A stretch of DNA of 64,000 bases from Adiantum capillus-veneris. Its lineage: Eukaryota > Streptophyta > Polypodiopsida > Polypodiales > Pteridaceae. This document shows, in pieces, positions 22,301-31,455 of this stretch (position 1 is the stretch's first letter; each line of letters begins with the position of its first letter). The notes below the pieces were generated by a model. The model saw only the letters and a list, made by a program, of their open reading frames with translations, was not told the origin of the DNA and did no database searches. Where the stretch lies: positions 37,483,239 through 37,547,238 of the forward strand of contig CM043966.1 of NCBI GenBank assembly GCA_014529385.2, written 5' to 3'. The position numbers and the translations under genes were made by a program.

Positions 22301-22884
22301 GATATATACACTCATCCCAATTTAGATCTTATTCATTCTATGCAAGGAATTCCTTACAAAAAACAATTTCGAAAATTGCTTGCATGGCTAGCTTATGAGT
22401 TGTCTTGAGACTCATCTGCCACTTATAAGCCTTGCCAATTTAGTGATAAACTAGTCTCCATCCCTTTCTCTTCTTCAATGTGTCCATGTGCCTATGGATA
22501 CCCTCCCTTTATGGAGAAAGCTATCCACAAAATCCTTGTTCTACTCATGCTATTCCCCCTTGTATACTACTGGTGTCATGTTTTCAGGTATATTTTGAAC
22601 ATCAAGTTGAGAAGAGGGAAGCACACAATCACCTAGTGCATCACTGGTGCAAGAGGCATGCCTTGAGATTTTGGCGCTTGGCCTAAAACCCCTAAACCCT
22701 ATATTAGTCATAAATTGGCTTAATAATCTAGACAATGCAGTAACATTTGCATGTAATAATGCAAACATATTTTTGAATATAGTATGGCAAACTAGCAAGC
22801 GCTTGAATTTGTGTTGATCAACCAACCCATGATCACTAACTAGCTCCACTTCAACATGCCTGAAGGACATGTTGACAAGATTTT
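19331..22884. other. Unrecognised interval
   Basis: No coding region can be assigned. Short open frames exist near 19814-20005, 20796-21140 (-) and 21218-21650 (+). The last lies in a locally more GC-rich patch and has a faint resemblance to a LINE endonuclease (GAYAPHFGPVERQ), too weak to call. The interval is probably old transposon debris. Confidence 0.4.
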
Positions 22885-23305
22885 GTGAAGGTTGGTGGTG
22901 ATTGGTGCTCAAACTCAAAAGCATGCTATGCTATTGGAATATGTTGTGTCGTATCCAACATGTGTAAAGTGCTATAAGATAGCATGTACATTTAATCAAG
23001 CTTTATTCTAGCCTCATGTCTTTGATAGAATTCCTATATAAATGTGAAAGTGTCGTAGAAGCCTTTGTATGTGTATAAGCACCTAGGATGGGTATCTGTG
23101 AAGGTTGGTGGTGATTGGTGCTCGAACTCAAAAGCATGATGTGCTATTGGAATATCTTGTTCCATATCCAACATGTGTAAAGTGCTATAAGATAGGATGT
23201 ACATTTAATCAAGCTTTAATCTAGCCTCATGTATTTGACATAGTTTTTATAAAAGTGTCGTAGAAGCCTTTGTTTGTGGATTTGGCACCTAGGATGGGTA
23301 TATGC
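22885..23305. repeat. Tandem duplication of about 210 bp
   Basis: The block starting GTGAAGGTTGGTGGTGATTG at 22885 is repeated at 23099. Both copies run to CACCTAGGATGGGTAT. The second has a short deletion near 23245. Confidence 0.85.
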
Positions 23306-23750
23306 CACCTTGCATGAACTATTGGCAACTTGATGTGCCTTGATAGAGCTTGCTTTGAATATTGGCAGAATCTGACTAGCCGTCATCTAATTGTCAAAGT
23401 TTGATGAGGGTATTATCAATTTATCTCATTTCCAATTACTAATGGCACTCCAATTTTCCCTTTGCTGTCAAAGTCCATCAATTGATCACAGTTTAACTTT
23501 TTGGTTGAAGTCAAAAGTTTGATTCCATTGCAAGTGTGTCAACTTCATAACTTTTGATTTTTTGCATATTTTGAGATCTTAGAACTCCTTGATGACACAA
23601 AATTTGAGGATCATAGCCCGAGTGCCCTTCAAAGCTTACAAAAGTAGGACCTTGCGAGGTTAATGCTGTGGTAATTTTTCCTTCGGAAGGCTAATTCTTG
23701 AAATTTTTTGGGTGCCAAGCTTCAAATGAGTGTGTAGGGGCAGGAATGTT

Positions 23751-23855
<105 letters not shown>

Positions 23856-23974
23856 TAGCACCCTATACAAGCTTTGTCTCATAGATTTGTAGCAGTGAAC
23901 CCAACTCCCCTTGACCCTATGACCTCACCTAGCCTAATCACGCATGATTTCGTGCCGATCATAGAAACCTTTTT

Positions 23975-25500
23975 TTGTGTGTGTGTGTGTGTGTGTTGCT
24001 ATTTTTAGACATATACTTATACACAAAAGAACATAACAGCTCAAAAGACAGTTTTCATTAGACAAAGGAAAATGATTAGCACAAAAACAACTCAATCTTT
24101 GATTCATTTTTATATATCATAGTGAGAATGAGGTATCATTCTAGTGTTTTGTACATAAGATAGTCAAGAACAACTTATCCTTGAAGTGAAAGAGGCTAGG
24201 TTCGCTCGACAATGGTGGACATCAGCTTAGCCAAAAAGATCCTAAGTAAATATAGAGTCCCTACATCCATATAAACAAGACAACAGATTTGTTAGCCTTG
24301 AATATATTGTATGTGTCAACGAACCTATTGGTTGTTATCGATGTCCTATTTAAAACCTTTTTAACTTATACCTACCATGCATGTAGTGTTAAATATCAAC
24401 AAGTATCCATTCCAGAACAGTAAACCACATATGGAAGTGACATGTGTGTGTGTGCGCGCGCGCTCCCACCCTAACCCTGGCACCATACCCATTGAGTATG
24501 GGCCTATTGCCTCATCAAGTTGATGAGAATAGAATAGTCAAGTCTGAAGCCAAAGAGATGTATCATATCAAAAAATCCACGAGTCTCATTGGAGCTATAA
24601 GTGGCAATGTTAACAGAGAGGATTATACTCCAGTTAGAGTGTTAAGGCTTTCTTATCCAATAGAGAATAATATGGATGCCATTCATAGTCAGTTGTAGAA
24701 GAATTCCATGCTTTAACCCGTTTCTTCGGATAGTCCTCAAACAAACTGTCCATCCAAGAGTAGTCTTTTTATAGGTAAAATGTTCCTAAAATCATAACAA
24801 TCAAATAATTACACAAGGGTAAGTAATTTTGGATTAACCTGCAACTAAAACCATCAGAGTCAAAGACTACAATATCTCTGAGCAGGAATCTGATCTATAG
24901 ACAAGGAAAGACCACCTAACACTTGTCAATCTAACAAGGAATTATAGACAGTGGGTCCATCAAAGCCTATGGACAAAATCTCCAAAGCCAGTGTCCTAGT
25001 TTCCCAGCTTTCTAGGAGAACCTTGTGTTTATGACGTGTGTGTTGTTGTTTTTTGACTTAAACACAAAAGAACATAACAGTTCAAAAGACAATTGGCTTT
25101 AGACAAAGGACAATGATTAACACAAAAGCAAATCAGTATTTGATTCATTTTTGTACATCATAGTGAGAATAAGGTATCATTCTAGTGTTTTGTACATAAG
25201 ATAGTTAAGAACAACTTATTCCAAAGTGAAAGAGGCCAAGTTCTACAGTGATGGACAACAACTTAACCAAAAAGATCCTAAGTAAAGATAGAGTCCTCAC
25301 CTGCATCCATATAAACAAGACAATATATTCGTTAGACTTGAATACATATTACAGGTGTCAAAACAAACCTATGAATTGTTATCCATGTCCTACTTAAAAC
25401 CTTTTTAACTTATATCTACCATCCATGTAGTGTTAAATATCAACAAGTATCCATTCTTAGAACAATAAGCCACAGATGAAAGTGACGTGTGTGTGTGCAT
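23975..25500. repeat. Direct repeat pair (about 23975-24465 and 25035-25500)
   Basis: Both arms share ACACAAAAGAACATAACAG, TAAGGTATCATTCTAGTG-like sequence, TTTTGTACATAAGATAGT, ATCCATATAAACAAGACAA and a closing AAGTGAC.TGTGTGTGTG. They are separated by about 570 bp without a recognisable gene. Two arms of nearly 0.5 kb in direct orientation around a short interior resemble a small non-coding LTR element (TRIM-like), but no primer site or purine tract could be identified, so simple segmental duplication is equally possible. Confidence 0.7.
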
Positions 25501-26194
25501 GCCTGTGCTAGGTTCCCTGCACATGTGGCTCTCCTTCCCCAAGCTCGACTTTTCCCTTTCTTGTGTGTGTGCACTTGCTAAAAGCACCATGACCCACGAC
25601 TCCCTCTCTCTTCTTGGACCTTGATATCAATATGAAAAACACGAGTGGGGCATGAGTGGCCGGCTTTGAGTTTCCCTCATATCCTCTCTCAAATGTGAAC
25701 GCCCTCTTTGCTCTCCAAATGACCACTTTTGTGCACAAACCCCCCTCTTGGTGATCCCTCTTGTGCCTTGGTCATCCTCCCTCCCTTGGATAACTCCATA
25801 AAGTACACACTTGGCAACCACCTCTCTTGGCTCCCTGTCTCCACATGCAAGCAAAAAAAGTTTGGGACAACTGCATGTCCTCTACATATAATCACACAAA
25901 TGGACACCTACATTGCTGCTCCTATGTTCGATTAGAAAATACAAGGACATATAGACGTGGCATCCTTTTGCATGCTACCTACAAGCAAGTGCAAGCAAGG
26001 AGCTCCACACCTTCGCTCGCTAGTATGATGCCCCCCCCCCCCCCCCCCCCCCCCCAAACAACCCGTGGCTTTGCCAAAAACATTCTTTCTAAACAAAAAT
26101 GAAAAGGGAAAAGCATTGGTGAAAGATATCCACTTATGTCTCTTATCCCACACTATATTTAATTGCAAACACTATGAAACTTGGATCTTGCACA

Positions 26195-26234
<40 letters not shown>

Positions 26235-26236
26235 CG
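25501..26236. repeat. Unrecognised interval with poly-C and (CA)n tracts
   Basis: A run of 25 C residues is at 26031-26055 and a (CA)n tract at about 26197-26233. No gene is recognised. The LTR at 26237 begins three bases after the (CA)n tract. Confidence 0.9.
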
Positions 26237-26941
26237 TGTTACAAGACTGGGCACCCTCCTGTTGTATGTGGTTAACTGCAATTGGGATAGCTGGGGTAAT
26301 GGTTAATTGTGTGTTGTATATTTGATTTTACTAATAGTGAGTTGATGATGATTTGTAGATTGGAATTATGGGAGTTGAAAAGGAGGCGCTGGAAGATAAT
26401 AACCCTCTCCGCCATTTTACCTTTGCATAGTATTTTAGACTTTTTATTCAATAAGACACTATGGCTGCTTGTAAATATCTCTAGTGAGAACTCACCCTTA
26501 TGGGACATGCAATAAATGATGTGCTCCACTCAAGTACTAAAGTGGACAAGATGTAAAAAAAGGGCCTCCAATTTTCACACCCAAAAACTCAAATAATAAA
26601 TTAAATACCAAACTCCACAAGAAGGGGTGTAGTGGAGTTTGGGGCTATGACTTTAGGACATTCTTGTGTAGATTCTCTCAATTTTTTTCTTTCCACTCTT
26701 TTAACCTATGTCTTGGGAGATGGAGTTTCTCTGTGTCAGCTTCCTATGTAAGAGCGTGTAAGAGTTTGTCCCCTTCCTTCTTTTCTCTGTGTACTATTAT
26801 GTGTAGATATATCAACATCTCCATTCCTTCTTTATGTGTGACATCTTCCCCTTCCATCTCTCTCTTTTCCCTTCTCCATCAAGGCAAGGTCAAGGTTTGA
26901 ATTTCATGGCCAAGGGTGGAAGCCCGCCCTTGCTCCCAACA
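26237..26941 (+). repeat. 5' LTR of a truncated element (705 bp)
   Basis: It begins TGTTACAAGACTGGGCACC and ends GCTCCCAACA, so it has TG...CA ends. The primer site TGGTATCAGAGC follows at 26943-26954. It belongs to the same LTR family as 15453-16115 but in the opposite orientation. Confidence 0.88.
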
Positions 26942-26942
26942 G

Positions 26943-26954
26943 TGGTATCAGAGC
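26943..26954 (+). other. Primer-binding site (initiator-Met type)
   Basis: TGGTATCAGAGC is an exact match to the primer site complementary to plant initiator-Met tRNA, one base after the LTR. Confidence 0.88.
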
Positions 26955-27546
26955 GAAGGTTTAGTTTCGCGAGGAGTAATTATGTGAGCATGAAGGCTCA
27001 ATCTCAACAGTCAAGAAGCTTTCATGAAGAAGGTCGAGGTAATTTAAAGTTGCTATGTAAATTTTTCTAATAAGATCAAAGATTGCAGAATAAAAGTAGA
27101 ATCGAGGAAATTATTCATGATGATGCCTTGCAAATAATGTTTTCCATATTAGTTTCAAACGAGCTTATAGAGAGAACATGTTTTCTCGATGATTGGCAAA
27201 CTCCACTGCATGTAAAACATGTTCAGATATGATTCCCAAAAGGTAAGATATACTTTTGTTATTTACAACGGTACAACCATTGGATATTTTGACATTTTGG
27301 CAAGCAAAATTCTCAAAAATAGAGAGCTCATAGCCTTGCCGGCAGTGTACAAGCAAAGCGTGCCTCAGCTTAGCCTTGAATCGATGAGAGATTTGAAATA
27401 AAGGAGTTCAAGACATGTTTGTAAAACCCCTTATCTGTGAGTTTTGTTAAGAATATAATGTACCCTTTTCTTTTAAAATCTAAGTTTTTTTCAAATTTGA
27501 AAAAATAATGCCCTTCTGCATATATATTTCTGTAAGTTTCAAGAAC
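26955..27546 (+). other. Leader of the truncated + strand element, host of Gypsy-1
   Basis: About 590 bp of internal leader with no convincing gene. Gypsy-1 is inserted at its end. The target sequence AGAAC (27542-27546) is repeated at 40477-40481, after which only about 60 bp of possible leader remain before Copia-3 sequence starts. Confidence 0.65.
27542..27546. other. Target-site duplication of Gypsy-1, left copy
   Basis: AGAAC directly precedes the LTR start and matches AGAAC at 40477-40481 directly after the other LTR. Confidence 0.9.
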
Positions 27547-28164
27547 TGTGCACGTATGTCGCACGTGTCAATGCAAAGAACTTGCCAATACACCGTGTGC
27601 GAGCCACAAATGGCTCCAAGCACACAACAAGCCTAAACTAGTAAGCTCAAAGAAGGCGATGGTGTGTCACTCACCGCTCTACGCTTGCTTCGTGGAGGAT
27701 TCCTCGCCGCGAAGAAGAAGGAGCCGCCGCTTTGCCGTGCTCAACCGCTTCGCCGCCGCCGTGCCGTCGTCGCAATGCTCGATCACACACTCTCTCTCTC
27801 TCTCTCTCTCACATACACACACACACAAGGAGGTGAAGAAGAAGAAGATGGAGATGGAGATGGATCAAGAGCACTCTTCTATTGCACAAATGAGAGAATG
27901 CGTGAATTTTAGGTTTAGTTGGCTTTTATATGAGCTCACCCCATTCACACTTGGGTGCCCATGCTTAGCCAATCCCTTGAATGTCCCAGTTAGAGTGCGC
28001 CTCTCATCGGCGATCACTCTTACCCTTTTCCTATTGGACCGACAAGCCCGGTACCGGACTCTACCAAATAAATAATACAATGTCCACCGTAGGTTACAAA
28101 GTCCGTCGTAGGTTACAACGTCCGTCATAGGTAATAGGGTGTCCGTGAGCCGTGAGGGTTAACA
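27547..28164 (-). repeat. Gypsy-1 3' LTR
   Basis: It is 618 bp. On the - strand it begins TGTTAACCCTCACGGCTCAC. It contains a (CT)n(CA)n tract near 27788-27827 and shares nearly all of its sequence with 39859-40476, apart from small indels and point changes. Open frames across it are not genes. Confidence 0.93.
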
Positions 28165-28178
28165 TGCCCCCCTTCCTG
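28165..28178 (-). other. Gypsy-1 polypurine tract
   Basis: The - strand reads AGGAAGGGGGGCA immediately before TGTTAACC of the 3' LTR, the expected place for plus-strand DNA priming. Confidence 0.85.
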
Positions 28179-29380
28179 ATGTAGATTCCGTCCTCCGAAG
28201 CTATTGAGTTGAAGCTTGTTATGTCCATGTTGTAGAGCATCTGGATTTGAATCTACAAGGCAAAGTCACTGTTTCAGCAAGCGGAATTATATGGCCATAA
28301 ATCATGAGGGGAATGTAAAGTACATGTGGAAATGAGTAAATGCAAGATTTATGAAATGTTAGACTGCCATTAAGAACAAATAAATCGCACTTTGAGTAAA
28401 TTAATTAATCAAGAGTTTTGGGCTTATGGGTGAGTCTATCAATTAGTTAGCTATGACTAAGGTTAAAACAAGTACTCTAATACTAGCTAAGCTAAGAAGA
28501 TTATCTAAATGCAAGATTCCCTAATTGTGCTTTTCAGCTTTGATTAGCCAACTAGCTCTCACAACTGCAAACAAAAGCTTGAAATGTTAACTGTAAGTTC
28601 GATGGAAGTCTTTTAAATGTCATTCATGTTTTTCTTTTTCTCTTTTTTACTTTGGTTCACAATCATTTGACGTGTGTGCTTATTTTGTATGTCCGGGGCT
28701 TTTTGCTTCTCAAAGAAAAGCACCCACACTGGGAACCTCTAGGGATCTAGTACCATAGAAAATACATGTGAGTGAAGTACCAAATCAAGCCAGGATTTCT
28801 CTTCCAGCATTAGATTTTTCATTTGTGGCACTTATGTTTTTTGCTTCCATTTCCTTTGTATTCTCACTAGTGTTTTTGTTGTTTAAGTGAGCAAGATTCT
28901 CTATGCCTTAAACATTTCTAAGGTCTCAAATACTCAGATAATTTTATCAGCTAGGCCTAGTGGTCAAGTAAATGAGTTAACCTAAAGTCACGGTCTCCTA
29001 ATCTCAAGGCTCATCCATAAGATTAAATTCTGGTTCCATCAACTTAAGCAAAGACAAATTTATACATCTATAATGGCAGATAACAAACATAACTATTGCA
29101 CTCAAACAAACCATGCAAAATCATTATTAGCAATTATACAGATCCACCAACATGAATCATGGAAAGTAGTACACCTGGAGGTATGGAGTTGCTCATTTCG
29201 TCGAAGCAGATGTCCTCAGCCATGTGGATGGAGATCCATATAAGTCCTACCTAACACATCCAAAAAACAAGCACTATACCTCTAGGAGGCATGTCAGTGT
29301 GAAAAAATTAAAACTCCTAGAAAACAAACTCAAAACACAATCCAGACCCCGAACCTACCTATTTGTCATCCCTTTTAGAA
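28179..29380 (-). other. Gypsy-1 3' non-coding interval
   Basis: About 1.2 kb of AT-rich sequence between the purine tract and the last ORF. I see no coding sequence, repeat or structure in it. Confidence 0.5.
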
Positions 29381-29803
29381 TTAAGGAAAGAGGATATTAT
29401 ATAAACCGGGTGGCCACCCTAAGGCTAAGCCTCTATCCTCATCATCTAGATAAACGAAATCATTTTCCGTGAGGCCATAGTCTTCCTCGGTCTCTATTAT
29501 TTCTTCTTCATCATCCTCTTGCACAAGCGTGTTAATCAAGAACCTCGCGATGCGTGGATACTCATCCTGTGCAAAAGAATAAGCATGTGCCACCGGAGAA
29601 ACATTCGCTACTGGGTAGGGATCACTAGTTATCCATAGACGTATCAGCCATTCTAACTCCTCAAAATTTCGCTCACGTGCAAGTCTCTCTACCAAATCCC
29701 ATTCGCAAGAAAGTACAGGGTAGCAGATGTGAAACACTTGAGAAAAAGAAAAAGGGTACCTTTCATAAAAAATAGAAGCGCATGCCTCTGGCGAACTAGC
29801 CAT
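29381..29803 (-). CDS. Unrecognised 140-residue acidic ORF in Gypsy-1
   Basis: It starts with ATG (MASSPEACASIFYERYPFSF). The N-terminal half is aromatic- and leucine-rich with a possible helical region (DLVERLARERNFEELEWLIR). The C-terminal part is strongly acidic (EDDEEEIIETEEDYGL). No signal peptide or membrane segment is evident, so it does not look like an envelope protein. It lies downstream of the W-x-P-K ORF and of a purine-rich tract, about 1.2 kb before the 3' LTR. I do not recognise the family. The uninterrupted length in an element with few lesions makes it plausibly coding. I saw no counterpart in Gypsy-2. Confidence 0.5.
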   Translation of the reverse strand: MASSPEACASIFYERYPFSFSQVFHICYPVLSCEWDLVERLARERNFEELEWLIRLWITSDPYPVANVSPVAHAYSFAQDEYPRIARFLINTLVQEDDEEEIIETEEDYGLTENDFVYLDDEDRGLALGWPPGLYNILFP

Positions 29804-30064
29804 CTCTGAGAATACAAATAGATTTGGTTAGGTCTTTAAAACATGAGTTGTTTTGTGTGTTGCTTGATGTGACATGGTGAATTTAGACTTATGTGTAGGA
29901 TCTGATAGGGTGCTCTCTTGTTGCTAGTCTCTCTTGCTCTTTTACCTTTTTATCTTGTTTTTGTGAGTATAAGGCTTTATATATACATTCCCTAAGATTG
30001 GAGATTAAGAGGTCAGGGAGAAAGGTTGAGAGGGAAGCAAGTGAATGATGGATGTTAACAAACA

Positions 30065-30078
30065 CTCCCCCCTTCCTT
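30065..30078 (-). other. Second polypurine-like tract in Gypsy-1
   Basis: The - strand reads AAGGAAGGGGGGAG, almost the same as the tract beside the 3' LTR, and is soon followed by TGTTAACATCC, which resembles the LTR start TGTTAACCCTC. It sits just after the W-x-P-K ORF, about 1.9 kb from the true LTR boundary. Confidence 0.6.
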
Positions 30079-30085
30079 GGGTAGA

Positions 30086-30850
30086 TCATACCGTTTGAAA
30101 TGATGTCGTCACCCTTTGAAACCAGTTGTTCCAAGTTATTATAGGTGAAGGCTTTAACCAATAGTTTTCGACCGCTCTATGCGTTTCATCTAGTTGCAAG
30201 GGTGGTAAGGTACTCTCCCATGATTTTATTTGCAACATCGTTGTAGGCGGTGAACTTACAACAACGGGAGGTGTAAACTCTTTCTTGCTTCTATGGATAT
30301 GTACAATGGTAGGTGGAGGTTGTATCGAAGCTTCTATTTCCGTATAGGAACTACATGAAGAGCAAGAAGATTCATTTGCTTTCCTTGTTCCTGAGCTATG
30401 TGGAACAAATCGTTCTTTCTTTGGTACCCAAACTAGCTCTGGAACAGGTGTGTCGCATTCTGTGATTTTTTCCTTTCCACGATCTTCAATTTGTTTTGGA
30501 GCCACAGGATTGAGCTCACATGGGCCCGGTGACAGGTAAGAGTACCATTTACGTTTGGGCACCCAGATTTGATCATTTCCTTCATAGTATCCTTGGGCTT
30601 CCAATAGTCGTTTAGGAATCCAACGCAATGTTTCTTTACATTTGTTGGAGTGAGGGGGACGTTTCTTACGAGGCTTTCGTTTTTTAGCATCAGCCATGGT
30701 TACTAAAGAAGCTTTAGGGACCCACTTGTATGTTTTCTTTGTTATATTAGGATGGTTCTTGTGTGTCTCAAGCTTTCTTTCAAATACATCAGTTGAAGCT
30801 CTAGAGAGTTGGGCTATGGGGACGTATGGTTCAACCTCTTGGACATGCAA
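30086..30850 (-). CDS. W-x-P-K repeat region of the Gypsy-1 post-integrase ORF
   Basis: A 254-residue, basic, low-complexity protein in the same frame as the upstream PR2 segment, separated only by a TAA near 30866. It contains YKWVPKASL (about 30712-30730), a full unit RWIPKRLLEAQGYYEGN followed by DQIWVPKRKW (about 30544-30632), and LVWVPKKERF (about 30411-30440). The pattern is a W-[VI]-P-K box, then L-L-x-x-Q-G-Y-Y-x-x-N, then another W-x-P-K box. The same pattern occurs in Gypsy-2 at 58250-59054. I do not recognise it as a named domain. The regular tryptophans and basic residues could suit RNA, DNA or protein binding, which is speculation. The ORF probably continues from PR2 rather than starting by itself. 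Confidence 0.7.
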   Translation of the reverse strand: MHVQEVEPYVPIAQLSRASTDVFERKLETHKNHPNITKKTYKWVPKASLVTMADAKKRKPRKKRPPHSNKCKETLRWIPKRLLEAQGYYEGNDQIWVPKRKWYSYLSPGPCELNPVAPKQIEDRGKEKITECDTPVPELVWVPKKERFVPHSSGTRKANESSCSSCSSYTEIEASIQPPPTIVHIHRSKKEFTPPVVVSSPPTTMLQIKSWESTLPPLQLDETHRAVENYWLKPSPIITWNNWFQRVTTSFQTV

Positions 30851-30865
30851 TGTCTTGGGTTTTAT

Positions 30866-31444
30866 TTACTTAGGCAATATTTCAGGGACTATGGCTTGAG
30901 TGGTAGGGATAAGAGTTGGTTTTTGCGTTGTGACACCTCCAGTCCCCCAATCAATAGTGCATTTGGTGGCTATCATCCACGTGCGTCCTAGGTTTATATT
31001 ACCCTCCATAGTTCCAACAGGCATGACCAAAAAGTCTTGAGCTACAACCCCATTGTCATAACTGACAGAAGTGTGCCAGATTCCAAGAACCGTAGTTTTT
31101 TTCTTGTTGACACCCTTGACTTGGATAATACTCTCAGATAGAGGTGGCTTCCCTAACTGACACCACACCCCATATGATAGCAGATTATATTTAGCACCCG
31201 TGTCCAATAAGGCGTTATATAGCACTTTTCCATAGGTGCTATTTAGTTCAATAGGGTATCGTAGAGGTGTGTCAGAGTCCAACCAATCCTCGTCGATTTC
31301 AACGTGGAATGCATGTGTGACTCCAAGGTTAGCCTCTCGTTTTTGTCTTATACGTTGTTGTCGCTCCTTAGCCTCGGCTTGAGCTTGTATCTTCTTCAAT
31401 TCTATTTGTGCCTTGGCTGTATTTTTTGTATGGATGGCACACAA
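30866..31444 (-). CDS. Second retropepsin-like domain (PR2), downstream of integrase
   Basis: A 192-residue segment begins with a lysine/glutamine-rich helix (KKIQAQAEAKERQQRIRQKR) and then a retropepsin-like fold: LLDTGAKYNLLSYGVW with catalytic D-T-G-A encoded at 31193-31204, a middle region, and NLGRTWM, which corresponds to ILGRPFM at the end of PR1. Retropepsins work as dimers and cut element polyproteins. A second, clearly different one after integrase is unusual. There is no ATG near its start; the frame opens right after the integrase stop in the -1 frame, so translation by frameshifting is possible but unproven. It runs in frame, past one TAA, into the W-x-P-K region. A related but degenerate domain occupies the same position in Gypsy-2. 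Confidence 0.8.
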   Translation of the reverse strand: MCAIHTKNTAKAQIELKKIQAQAEAKERQQRIRQKREANLGVTHAFHVEIDEDWLDSDTPLRYPIELNSTYGKVLYNALLDTGAKYNLLSYGVWCQLGKPPLSESIIQVKGVNKKKTTVLGIWHTSVSYDNGVVAQDFLVMPVGTMEGNINLGRTWMIATKCTIDWGTGGVTTQKPTLIPTTQAIVPEILPK

Positions 31445-31455
31445 CTCCTCTTGGC

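Noticed and set aside
26943-26954. Initiator-Met tRNA-like sequence (also at 4078, 4411 and 15440)
   Set aside because: Only a 12-base match beside LTR ends; these are primer-binding sites, not tRNA genes.
27548-28128. Frames of 82-175 residues, repeated at 39998-40303
   Set aside because: They lie entirely in the Gypsy-1 LTRs and cross a (CT)n(CA)n tract.
29381-30850. An env-like gene in the post-integrase region of Gypsy-1
   Set aside because: No signal peptide or membrane segments are visible; the content is retropepsin-like, W-x-P-K repeat and acidic sequence.
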